A stretch of DNA of 64,000 bases. It comes from Eutrigla gurnardus (Eukaryota > Chordata > Actinopteri > Perciformes > Triglidae). Shown piece by piece: positions 47,501 through 60,200 of this stretch. Made by a program: the position numbers and the translations under genes. Below the pieces are notes generated by a model, which was given only the letters and a program-made list of their open reading frames with translations, made no database searches and was not told where the DNA came from. Where the stretch lies: the NCBI GenBank assembly GCA_963514095.1, contig OY741270.1, positions 29,549,278-29,613,277 on the forward strand. Reading direction: 5' to 3'. Numbering within the stretch: position 1 is the stretch's first letter; every line of letters starts with the position of its first letter.

Positions 47501-50500
47501 GGAGATCCTTTGATACATGTCACATCCCCCTCTATCTACCATGTTTCCTCTCTATCCACCGCTAAATACAAAGGTGTCTATGCAAGAAAATAATCTTTAA
47601 AAAAAAAGGCCTTGATCATATTGTTAAAAAAAGGTCATGCTATAGCATGTCGAAAATTCACGAAAAAGTCAGTCAGGATATATTCATAAAAAAATATTTA
47701 AAATTGTTAAAAAGGCATAAAAATCGCTCATCTCGCTTGACGCGCCTAGTCTCAGTGTAGTGAGTCCAAAACTGCCATAAAAAGCCATGGTCAACTTTTT
47801 CAGGGAAAAAAAAAAGTCATACTATAGCATGTCGAAAAAGAAGTGAAAAATCGACAAAATTCATAAAATGTTGTAAAAATGATGTAAAAGTCCTAACATA
47901 TGCTTCTATATCGCGTGTCAACTTCTATATCGCGTGTCAATCAAAATCTGAGTGTAGTGAGTCCAAAACAGTCATAAAATGGCTTGTTCATGGCAGGCAG
48001 GCAGGTGGTTGAGTGGTTAGAGTGCATGCCATTTACCCATGTCTGCATATATGCAGCAGCCTCAGGTTCGAATCCCGGCTGGAGATCCTTCGATACATGT
48101 CACATCCCCCTCTCTCTCCCATGTTTTCTCTCTATCCACCGCTAAATACAAAGGTGTCTATGCAAGAAAATAATCTTTAAAAAAAAAGGCCTTGATCATA
48201 TTGTTAAAAAAAGGTCATGCTATAGCATGTCGAAAATTCACGAAAAAGTCAGTCAGAATATATTCATAAAAAAATATTTAAAATTGTTAAAGAGTCATAC
48301 AAATCGCTCATATCGCTTGATGCACCAAGTCTCAGTGTAGTGAGTCCAAAACAGCCATAAAAAGCCATGATCAATTTTTTCAGGAAAAAAAAAAGTCATA
48401 CTATAGCATGTCGAAAAAAAAGTGAAAAATCGACAAAATTCATAAAATGTTGTAAAAATGATGTAAAAGTCCTAACACATGCTTCTATATCGCGTGTCAA
48501 TCAAAATCTGAGTGTAGTGAGTCCAAAACAGTCATAAAAAGGCTTGTTCATGGCAGGCAGGCAGGTGGTTGAGTGGTTAGAGTGCATGCCATTTACCCAT
48601 GTCTGCATATATGCAGCAACCTCAGGTTCGAATCCCGGCTGGAGATCCTTTGATACATGTCACATCCCCCTCTATCTACCATGTTTCCTCTCTATCCACC
48701 GCTAAATACAAAGGTGTCTATGCAAGAAAATAATCTTTAAAAAAAAAGGCCTTGATCATATTGTTAAAAAAAGGTCATGCTATAGCATGTCGAAAATTCA
48801 CGAAAAAGTCAGTCAGGATATATTCATAAAAAAATATTTAAAATTGTTAAAAAGGCATAAAAATCGCTCATCTCGCTTGACGCGCCTAGTCTCAGTGTAG
48901 TGAGTCCAAAACTGCCATAAAAAGCCATGGTCAACTTTTTCAGGGAAAAAAAAAAGTCATACTATAGCATGTCGAAAAAGAAGTGAAAAATCGACAAAAT
49001 TCATAAAATGTTGTAAAAATGATGTAAAAGTCCTAACATATGCTTCTATATCGCGTGTCAACTTCTATATCGCGTGTCAATCAAAATCTGAGTGTAGTGA
49101 GTCCAAAACAGTCATAAAATGGCTTGTTCATGGCAGGCAGGCAGGTGGTTGAGTGGTTAGAGTGCATGCCATTTACCCATGTCTGCATATATGCAGCAGC
49201 CTCAGGTTCGAATCCCGGCTGGAGATCCTTCGATACATGTCACATCCCCCTCTCTCTCCCATGTTTCCTCTCTATCCACCACTAAATACAAAGGTGTCTA
49301 TGCAAGAAAATAATCTTTTAAAAAAAAAGGCCTTGATCATATTGTTAAAAAAAGGTCATGCTATAGCATGTCGAAAATTCACGAAAAAGTCAGTCAGAAT
49401 ATATTCATAAAAAAATATTTAAAATTGTTAAAAAGGCATAAAAATCGCTCATCTCGCTTGACGCGCCTAGTCTCAATGTAGTGAGTCCAAAACTGCCATA
49501 AAAAGCCATGGTCAACTTTTTCAGGGAAAAAAAAAAGTCATACTATAGCATGTCGGAAAAAAAGTGAAAAATCGACAAAATTCATAAAATGTTGTAAAAA
49601 TGATGTAAAAGTCCTAACATATGCTTCTATATCGCGTGTCAATCAAAATCTGAGTGTAGTGAGTCCAAAACAGTCATAAAAAGGCTTGTTCATGGCAGGC
49701 AGGCAGGTGGTTGAGTGGTTAGAGTGCATGCCATTTACCCATGTCTGCATATATGCAGCAACCTCAGGTTCGAATCCCGGCTGGAGATCCTTTGATACAT
49801 GTCACATCCCCCTCTATCTACCATGTTTCCTCTCTATCCACCGCTAAATACAAAGGTGTCTATGCAAGAAAATAATCTTTAAAAAATAAGGCCTTGATCA
49901 TATTGTTAAAAAAAGGTCATGCTATAGCATGTCGAAAATTCACGAAAAAGTCAGTCAGGATATATTCATAAAAAAATATTTAAAATTGTTAAAAAGGCAT
50001 AAAAATCGCTCATCTCGCTTGACGCGCCTAGTCTCAGTGTAGTGAGTCCAAAACTGCCATAAAAAGCCATGGTCAACTTTTTCAGGGAAAAAAAAAAGTC
50101 ATACTATAGCATGTCGAAAAAGAAGTGAAAAATCGACAAAATTCATAAAATGTTGTAAAAATGATGTAAAAGTCCTAACATATGCTTCTATATCGCGTGT
50201 CAACTTCTATATCGCGTGTCAATCAAAATCTGAGTGTAGTGAGTCCAAAACAGTCATAAAATGGCTTGTTCATGGCAGGCAGGCAGGTGGTTGAGTGGTT
50301 AGAGTGCATGCCATTTACCCATGTCTGCATATATGCAGCAGCCTCAGGTTCGAATCCCGGCTGGAGATCCTTCGATACATGTCACATCCCCCTCTCTCTC
50401 CCATGTTTCCTCTCTATCCACCACTAAATACAAAGGTGTCTATGCAAGAAAATAATCTTTTAAAAAAAAAAGGCCTTGATCATATTGTTAAAAAAAGGTC

Positions 50501-51435
50501 ATGCTATAGCATGTCGAAAATTCACGAAAAAGTCAGTCAGAATATATTCATAAAAAAATATTTAAAATTGTTAAAAAGGCATAAAAATCGCTCATCTCGC
50601 TTGACGCGCCTAGTCTCAATGTAGTGAGTCCAAAACTGCCATAAAAAGCCATGGTCAACTTTTTCAGGGAAAAAAAAAAGTCATACTATAGCATGTCGGA
50701 AAAAAAGTGAAAAATCGACAAAATTCATAAAATGTTGTAAAAATGATGTAAAAGTCCTAACATATGCTTCTATATCGCGTGTCAACTTCTATATCGCGTG
50801 TCAGTCAAAATCTGAGTGTAGTGAGTCCAAAACAGTCATAAAAAGGCTTGTTCATGGCAGGCAGGCAGGTGGTTGAGTGGTTAGAGTGCATGCCATTTAC
50901 CCATGTCTGCATATATGCAGCAACCTCAGGTTCGAATCCCGGCTGGAGATCCTTTGATACATGTCACATCCCCCTCTATCTACCATGTTTCCTCTCTATC
51001 CACCGCTAAATACAAAGGTGTCTATGCAAGAAAATAATCTTTAAAAAAAAAAGGCCTTGATCATATTGTTAAAAAAAGGTCATGCTATAGCATGTCGAAA
51101 ATTCACGAAAAAGTCAGTCAGGATATATTCATAAAAAAATATTTAAAATTGTTAAAAAGGCATAAAAATCGCTCATCTCGCTTGACGCGCCTAGTCTCAG
51201 TGTAGTGAGTCCAAAACTGCCATAAAAAGCCATGGTCAACTTTTTCAGGGAAAAAAAAAAGTCATACTATAGCATGTCGAAAAAGAAGTGAAAAATCGAC
51301 AAAATTCATAAAATGTTGTAAAAATGATGTAAAAGTCCTAACATATGCTTCTATATCGCGTGTCAACTTCTATATCGCGTGTCAATCAAAATCTGAGTGT
51401 AGTGAGTCCAAAACAGTCATAAAATGGCTTGTTCA
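44546..51435. repeat. Two tandem copies of a 3444-bp six-unit higher-order repeat
   Basis: SINE-head spacings 561, 579, 562, 581, 582 and 579 are repeated almost exactly as 561, 579, 561, 580, 584 and 580. Private markers repeat at about 3.44 kb: gagtcatacaaatcgctc (44848 and 48293), a tttaaaaaataagg tail (about 46435 and 49878) and cgcgtgtcagtcaaaatc (about 47350 and 50794). Scattered base differences argue for real copies. Confidence 0.8.
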
Positions 51436-53546
51436 TGGCAGGCAGGCAGGTGGTTGAGTGGTTAGAGTGCATGCCATTTACCCATGTCTGCATATATGCA
51501 GCAGCCTCAGGTTCGAATCCCGGCTGGAGATCCTTCGATACATGTCACATCCCCCTCTCTCTCCCATGTTTCCTCTCTATCCACCACTAAATACAAAGGT
51601 GTCTATGCAAGAAAATAATCTTTTAAAAAAAAAGGCCTTGATCATATTGTTAAAAAAAGGTCATGCTATAGCATGTCGAAAATTCACGAAAAAGTCAGTC
51701 AGAATATATTCATAAAAAAATATTTAAAATTGTTAAAGAGTCATAAAAATCCCTCATATCGCTTGATGCACCAAGTCTCAGTGTAGTGAGTCCAAAACAG
51801 CCATAAAAAGCCATGGTCAATTTTTTCAGGAAAAAAAAAAGTCATACTATAGCATGTCGAAAAAAAAGTGAAAAATCGACAAAATTCATAAAATGTTGTA
51901 AAAATGATGTAAAAGTCCTTACATATGCTTCTATATCGCGTGTCAATCAAAATCTGAGTGTAGTGAGCGCAAAATAGTTATAAAAAGGCTTAGTCATATT
52001 CCCCCCCCCCCCCCCCCAAAAAAAAGTCATACTATAGCACGTCGAAAAATTCACGAAAGTCAGTCAGGATATATTCATAAAAAAATATTTAAAATTGTTA
52101 AAAAGGCATAAAAATCGCTCATCTCGCTTGACGCGCCTAGTCTCAGTGTAGTGAGTCCAAAACTGCCATAAAAAGCCATGGTCAACTTTTTCAGGGAAAA
52201 AAAAAAGTCATACTATAGCATGTCGAAAAAGAAGTGAAAAATCGACAAAATTCATAAAATGTTGTAAAAATGATGTAAAAGTCCTAACATATGCTTCTAT
52301 ATCGCGTGTCAACTTCTATATCGCGTGTCAATCAAAATCTGAGTGCAGTGAGTCCAAAACAGTCATAAAAAGGCTTGTTCATGGCAGGCAGGCAGGTGGT
52401 TGAGTGGTTAGAGTGCATGCCATTTACCCATGTCTGCATATATGCAGCAGCCTCAGGTTCGAATCCCGCTGGAGATCCTTCGATACATGTCACATCCCCC
52501 TCTCTCTCCCATGTTTCCTCTCTATCCACCGCTAAATACAAAGGTGTCTATGCAAGAAAATAATCTTTAAAAAAAAAAAGGCCTTGATCATATTGTTAAA
52601 AAAAGGTCATGCTATAGCATGTCGAAAATTCACGAAAAAGTCAGTCAGAATATATTCATAAAAAAATATTTAAAATTGTTAAAAAGGCATAAAAATCGCT
52701 CATCTCGCTTCACGCGCCTAGTCTCAATGTAGTGAGTCCAAAACTGCCATAAAAAACCATGGTCAACTTTTTCAGGGAAAAAAAAAAGTCATACTATAGC
52801 ATGTCCGAAAAAGAAGTGAAAAATCGACAAAATTCATAAAATGTTGTAAAAATGATGTAAAAGTCCTAACATATGCTTCTATATCGCGTGTCAACTTCTA
52901 TATCGCGTGTCAATCAAAATCTGAGTGTAGTGAGTCCAAAACAGTCATAAAAAGGCTTGTTCATGGCAGGCAGGGCAGGTGGTTGAGTGGTTAGAGTGCA
53001 TGCCATTTACCCATGTCTGCATATATGCAGCAACCTCAGGTTCGAATCCCGGCTGGAGATCCTTTGATACATGTCACATCCCCCTCTCTCTACCATGTTT
53101 CCTCTCTATCCACCGCTAAATACAAAGGTGTCTATGCAAGAAAATAATCTTTAAAAAAAAAGGCCTTGATCATATTGTTAAAAAAAAAGTCATACTATAG
53201 CACGTCGAAAATTCACGAAAAAGTCAGTCAGGATAAATTCATAAAAAATATTTAAAATTGTTAAAAAGGCATAAAAATCGCTCATCTCGCTTGACGCGCC
53301 TAGTCTCAGTGTAGTGAGTCCAAAACTGCCATAAAAAGCCATGGTCAACTTTTTCAGGGAAAAAAAAAAAGTCATACTATAGCATGTCGAAAAAGAAGTG
53401 AAAAATCGACAAAATTCATAAAATGTTGTAAAAATGATGTAAAAGTCCTAACATATGCTTCTATATCGCGTGTCAACTTCTATATCGCGTGTCAATCAAA
53501 ATCTGAGTGCAGTGAGTCCAAAACAGTCATAAAAAGGCTTGTTCAT

Positions 53547-53744
53547 GGCAGGCAGGCAGGTGGTTGAGTGGTTAGAGTGCATGCCATTTACCCATGTCTG
53601 CATATATGCAGCAGCCTCAGGTTCGAATCCCGGCTGGAGATCCTTCGATACATGTCACATCCCCCTCTCTCTCCCATGTTTCCTCTCTATCCACCGCTAA
53701 ATACAAAGGTGTCTATGCAAGAAAATAATCTTTAAAAAAAAAAA
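53547..53744 (+). mobile_element. Satellite-embedded tRNA-derived SINE (representative copy of 32)
   Basis: It starts ggcaggcaggcaggtgg, with the A-box-like region gtggttgagtggttagagtg, B box GGTTCGAATCC at 53620-53630, a pyrimidine-rich body and an A tail after taatcttt. Flanking words are aaaaggcttgttcat (left) and aaaaggccttgatcat (right), a slightly diverged target duplication of about 15 bp. SINE-free dimers show one copy (aaaaaggcttagtcat). Other heads lie near 40704, 43575, 44546, 45107, 45686, 46248, 46829, 47411, 47990, 48551, 49130, 49691, 50271, 50855, 51435, 52380, 52961, 54126, 55071, 55651, 56691, 57271, 58223, 58805, 59754, 60340, 61285, 61870, 62814, 63396 and 63976. Confidence 0.88.
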
Positions 53745-55818
53745 GGCCTTGATCATATTGTTAAAAAAAGGTCATGCTATAGCATGTCGAAAATTCACGA
53801 AAAAGTCAGTCAGAATATATTCATAAAAAAATATTTAAAATTGTTAAAAAGGCATAAAAATTGCTCATCTCGCTTCACGCGCCTAGTCTCAGTGTAGTGA
53901 GTCCAAAACTGCCATAAAAAGCCATGGTCAACTTTTTCAGGGAAAAAAAAAAAGTCATACTATAGCATGTCGAAAAAGAAGTGAAAAATCGACAAAATTC
54001 ATAAAATGTTGTAAAAATGATGTAAAAGTCCTAACATATGCTTCTATATCGCGTGTCAACTTCTATATCGCGTGTCAATCAAAATCTGAGTGCAGTGAGT
54101 CCAAAACAGTCATAAAAAGGCTTGTTCATGGCAGGCAGGCAGGTGGTTGAGTGGTTAGAGTGCATGCCATTTACCCATGTCTGCATATATGCAGCAGCCT
54201 CAGGTTCGAATCCCGGCTGGAGATCCTTTGATACATGTCACATCCCCCTCTCTCTCCCATGTTTTCTCTCTATCCACCGCTAAATACAAAGGTGTCTATG
54301 CAAGAAAATAATCTTTAAAAAAAAAGGCCTTGATCATATTGTTAAAAAAAGGTCATGCTATAGCATGTCGAAAATTCACGAAAAAGTCAGTCAGAATATA
54401 TTCATAAAAAAATATTTAAAATTGTTAAAGAGTCATAAAAATCCCTCATATCGCTTGATGCACCAAGTCTCAGTGTAGTGAGTCCAAAACAGCCATAAAA
54501 AGCCATGGTCAATTTTTTCAGGAAAAAAAAAAGTCATACTATAGCATGTCGAAAAAAAAGTGAAAAATCGACAAAATTCATAAAATGTTGTAAAAATGAT
54601 GTAAAAGTCCTTACATATGCTTCTATATCGCGTGTCAATCAAAATCTGAGTGTAGTGAGCGCAAAATAGTTATAAAAAGGCTTAGTCATATTCCCCCCCC
54701 CCCCCCCCCCCAAAAAAAAGTCATACTATAGCACGTCGAAAAATTCACGAAAGTCAGTCAGGATATATTCATAAAAAAATATTTAAAATTGTTAAAAAGG
54801 CATAAAAATCGCTCATCTCGCTTGACGCGCCTAGTCTCAGTGTAGTGCAAAACTGCCATAAAAAGCCATGGTCAACTTTTTCAGGGAAAAAAAAAAGTCA
54901 TACTATAGCATGTCGAAAAAGAGTGAAAAATCGACAAAATTCATAAAATGTTGTAAAAATGATGTAAAAAGTCCTAACATATGCTTCTATATCGCGTGTC
55001 AACTTCTATATCGCGTGTCAATCAAAATCTGAGTGCAGTGAGTCCAAAACAGTCATAAAAAGGCTTGTTCATGGCAGGCAGGCAGGTGGTTGAGTGGTTA
55101 GAGTGCATGCCATTTACCCATGTCTGCATATATGCAGCAGCCTCAGGTTCGAATCCCGGCTGGAGATCCTTCGATACATGTCACATCCCCCTCTCTCTCC
55201 CATGTTTCCTCTCTATCCACCGCTAAATACAAAGGTGTCTATGCAAGAAAATAATCTTTAAAAAAAAAAAGGCCTTGATCATATTGTTAAAAAAAGGTCA
55301 TGCTATAGCATGTCGAAAATTCACGAAAAAGTCAGTCAGAATATATTCATAAAAAAATATTTAAATTGTTAAAAAGGCATAAAAATCGCTCATCTCGCTT
55401 CACGCGCCTAGTCTCAATGTAGTGAGTCCAAAACTGCCATAAAAAACCATGGTCAACTTTTTCAGGGAAAAAAAAAAGTCATACTATAGCATGTCGAAAA
55501 AGAAGTGAAAAATCGACAAAATTCATAAAATGTTGTAAAAATGATGTAAAAGTCCTAACATATGCTTCTATATCGCGTGTCAACTTCTATATCGCGTGTC
55601 AATCAAAATCTGAGTGTAGTGAGTCCAAAACAGTCATAAAAAGGCTTGTTCATGGCAGGCAGGCAGGTGGTTGAGTGGTTAGAGTGCATGCCATTTACCC
55701 ATGTCTGCATATATGCAGCAACCTCAGGTTCGAATCCCGGCTGGAGATCCTTTGATACATGTCACATCCCCCTCTCTCTACCATGTTTCCTCTCTATCCA
55801 CCGCTAAATACAAAGGTG

Positions 55819-56018
55819 NNNNNNNNNNNNNNNNNNNNNNNNNNNNNNNNNNNNNNNNNNNNNNNNNNNNNNNNNNNNNNNNNNNNNNNNNNNNNNNNNN
55901 NNNNNNNNNNNNNNNNNNNNNNNNNNNNNNNNNNNNNNNNNNNNNNNNNNNNNNNNNNNNNNNNNNNNNNNNNNNNNNNNNNNNNNNNNNNNNNNNNNNN
56001 NNNNNNNNNNNNNNNNNN
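55819..56018. other. Assembly gap of exactly 200 N
   Basis: A run of 200 N inside a satellite unit. Comparison with the equivalent place in the next higher-order unit (57441-57551) suggests about 111 missing bases, or that plus whole repeat units. Translations across it are meaningless. Confidence 0.99.
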
Positions 56019-57270
56019 AAAAAAATATTTAAAATTGTTAAAGAGTCATAAAAATCCCTCATATCGCTTGATGCACCAAGTCTCAGTGTAGTGAGTCCAA
56101 AACAGCCATAAAAAGCCATGGTCAATTTTTTCAGGAAAAAAAAAAGTCATACTATAGCATGTCGAAAAAAAAGTGAAAAATCGACAAAATTCATAAAATG
56201 TTGTAAAAATGATGTAAAAGTCCTAACATATGCTTCTATATCGCGTGTCAATCAAAATCTGAGTGTAGTGAGTGCAAAATAGTTATAAAAAGGTTTAGTC
56301 ATATTCCCCCCCCCCCCCCCCCCCCCCAAAAAAAGTCATACTATAGCACGTCGAAAATTCACGAAAAAGTCAGTCAGGATATATTCATAAAAAAATATTT
56401 AAAATTGTTAAAAAGGCATAAAAATCGCTCATCTCGCTTGACGCGCCTAGTCTCAGTGTAGTGAGTCCAAAACTGCCATAAAAAGCCATGGTCAACTTTT
56501 TCAGGGAAAAAAAAAAGTCATACTATAGCATGTCGAAAAAGAAGTGAAAAATCGACAAAATTCATAAAATGTTGTAAAAATGATGTAAAAGTCCTAACAT
56601 ATGCTTCTATATCGCGTGTCAACTTCTATATCGCGTGTCAATCAAAATCTGAGTGCAGTGAGTCCAAAACAGTCATAAAAAGGCTTGTTCATGGCAGGCA
56701 GGCAGGTGGTTGAGTGGTTAGAGTGCATGCCATTTACCCATGTCTGCATATATGCAGCAGCCTCAGGTTCGAATCCCGGCTGGAGATCCTTCAATACATG
56801 TCACATCCCCCTCTCTCTCCCATGTTTCCTCTCTATCCACCGCTAAATACAAAGGTGTCTATGCAAGAAAATAATCTTTAAAAAAAAAAAGGCCTTGATC
56901 ATATTGTTAAAAAAAGGTCATGCTATAGCATGTCGAAAATTCACGAAAAAGTCAGTCAGAATATATTCATAAAAAAATATTTAAAATTGTTAAAAAGGCA
57001 TAAAAATCGCTCATCTCGCTTCACGCGCCTAGTCTCAATGTAGTGAGTCCAAAACTGCCATAAAAAACCATGGTCAACTTTTTCAGGGAAAAAAAAAAAG
57101 TCATACTATAGCATGTCGAAAAAGAAGTGAAAAATCGACAAAATTCATAAAATGTTGTAAAAATGATGTAAAAGTCCTAACATATGCTTCTATATCGCGT
57201 GTCAACTTCTATATCGCGTGTCAATCAAAATCTGAGTGCAGTGAGTCCAAAACAGTCATAAAAAGGCTTG

Positions 57271-60200
57271 TTCATGGCAGGCAGGCAGGTGGTTGAGTGG
57301 TTAGAGTGCATGCCATTTACCCATGTCTGCATATATGCAGCAGCCTCAGGTTCGAATCCCGGCTGGAGATCCTTTGATACATGTCACATCCCCCTCTCTC
57401 TCCCATGTTTTCTCTCTATCCACCGCTAAATACAAAGGTGTCTATGCAAGAAAATAATCTTTAAAAAAAAAGGCCTTGATCATATTGTTAAAAAAAGGTC
57501 ATGCTATAGCATGTCGAAAATTCACGAAAAAGTCAGTCAGAATATATTCATAAAAAAATATTTAAAATTGTTAAAGAGTCATAAAAATCCCTCATATCGC
57601 TTGATGCACCAAGTCTCAGTGTAGTGAGTCCAAAACAGCCATAAAAAGCCATGGTCAATTTTTTCAGGAAAAAAAAAAGTCATACTATAGCATGTCGAAA
57701 AAAAAGTGAAAAATCGACAAAATTCATAAAATGTTGTAAAAATGATGTAAAAGTCCTAACATATGCTTCTATATCGCGTGTCAATCAAAATCTGAGTGTA
57801 GTGAGTGCAAAATAGTTATAAAAAGGTTTAGTCATATTCCCCCCCCCCCCCCCCCCCCCCAAAAAAAAGTCATACTATAGCACGTCGAAAATTCACGAAA
57901 AAGTCAGTCAGGATATATTCATAAAAAAATATTTAAAATTGTTAAAAAGGCATAAAAATCGCTCATCTCGCTTGACGCGCCTAGTCTCAGTGTAGTGAGT
58001 CCAAAACTGCCATAAAAAGCCATGGTCAACTTTTTCAGGGAAAAAAAAAAGTCATACTATAGCATGTCGAAAAAGAAGTGAAAAATCGACAAAATTCATA
58101 AAATGTTGTAAAAATGATGTAAAAGTCCTAACATATGCTTCTATATCGCGTGTCAACTTCTATATCGCGTGTCAATCAAAATCTGAGTGCAGTGAGTCCA
58201 AAACAGTCATAAAAAGGCTTGTTCATGGCAGGCAGGCAGGTGGTTGAGTGGTTAGAGTGCATGCCATTTACCCATGTCTGCATATATGCAGCAGCCTCAG
58301 GTTCGAATCCCGGCTGGAGATCCTTCAATACATGTCACATCCCCCTCTCTCTCCCATGTTTCCTCTCTATCCACCGCTAAATACAAAGGTGTCTATGCAA
58401 GAAAATAATCTTTAAAAAAAAAAAGGCCTTGATCATATTGTTAAAAAAAGGTCATGCTATAGCATGTCGAAAATTCACGAAAAAGTCAGTCAGAATATAT
58501 TCATAAAAAAATATTTAAAATTGTTAAAAAGGCATAAAAATCGCTCATCTCGCTTCACGCGCCTAGTCTCAATGTAGTGAGTCCAAAACTGCCATAAAAA
58601 ACCATGGTCAACTTTTTCAGGGAAAAAAAAAAGTCATACTATAGCATGTCGAAAAAGAAGTGAAAAATCGACAAAATTCATAAAATGTTGTAAAAATGAT
58701 GTAAAAGTCCTAACATATGCTTCTATATCGCGTGTCAACTTCTATATCGCGTGTCAATCAAAATCTGAGTGCAGTGAGTCCAAAACAGTCATAAAAAGGC
58801 TTGTTCATGGCAGGCAGGCAGGTGGTTGAGTGGTTAGAGTGCATGCCATTTACCCATGTCTGCATATATGCAGCAGCCTCAGGTTCGAATCCCGGCTGGA
58901 GATCCTTTGATACATGTCACATCCCCCTCTCTCTCCCCATGTTTTCTCTCTATCCACCGCTAAATACAAAGGTGTCTATGCAAGAAAATAATCTTTAAAA
59001 AAAAAGGCCTTGATCATATTGTTAAAAAAAGGTCATGCTATATAGCATGTCGAAAATTCACGAAAAAGTCAGTCAGAATATATTCATAAAAAAATATTTA
59101 AAATTGTTAAAGAGTCATAAAAATCCCTCATATCGCTTGATGCACCAAGTCTCAGTGTAGTGAGTCCAAAACAGCCATAAAAAGCCATGGTCAATTTTTT
59201 CAGGAAAAAAAAAAGTCATACTATAGCATGTCGAAAAAAAAGTGAAAAATCGACAAAATTCATAAAATGTTGTAAAAATGATGTAAAAGTCCTAACATAT
59301 GCTTCTATATCGCGTGTCAATCAAAATCTGAGTGTAGTGAGTGCAAAATAGTTATAAAAAGGTTTAGTCATATTCCCCCCCCCCCCCCCCAAAAAAAGTC
59401 ATACTATAGCACGTCGAAAATTCACGAAAAAGTCAGTCAGGATATATTCATAAAAAAATATTTAAAATCGTTAAAAAGGCATAAAAATCGCTCATCTCGC
59501 TTGACGCGCCTAGTCTCAGTGTAGTGAGTCCAAAACTGCCATAAAAAGCCATGGTCAACTTTTTCAGGGAAAAAAAAAAGTCATACTATAGCATGTCGAA
59601 AAAGAAGTGAAAAATCGACAAAATTCATAAAATGTTGTAAAAATGATGTAAAAGTCCTAACATATGCTTCTATATCGCGTGTCAACTTCTATATCGCGTG
59701 TCAATCAAAATCTGAGTGCAGTGAGTCCAAAACAGTCATAAAAAGGCTTGTTCATGGCAGGCAGGCAGGTGGTTGAGTGGTTAGAGTGCATGCCATTTAC
59801 CCATGTCTGCATATATGCAGCAGCCTCAGGTTCGAATCCCGGCTGGAGATCCTTCGATACATGTCACATCCCCCTCTCTCTCCCATGTTTCCTCTCTATC
59901 CACCGCTAAATACAAAGGTGTCTATGCAAGAAAATAATCTTTAAAAAAAAAAAGGCCTTGATCATATTGTTAAAAAAAGGTCATGCTATAGCATGTCGAA
60001 AATTCACGAAAAAGTCAGTCAGAATATATTCATAAAAAAATATTTAAAATTGTTAAAAAGGCATAAAAATCGCTCATCTCGCTTGACGCGCCTAGTCTCA
60101 ATGTAGTGAGTCCAAAACTGCCATAAAAAACCATGGTCAACTTTTTCAGGGAAAAAAAAAAGTCATACTATATATAGCATGTCGAAAAAGAAGTGAAAAA

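Noticed and set aside
45710..51715. Five near-identical 85-codon frames (MVRVHAIYPCLHICSS...) as a tandem gene family
   Set aside because: They are the SINE plus satellite flank read in one frame; identity follows from the tandem repeat and the starts are non-ATG in the SINE head.
55701..56125. Open frames crossing the N run
   Set aside because: They exist only because unknown bases are read as sense codons.
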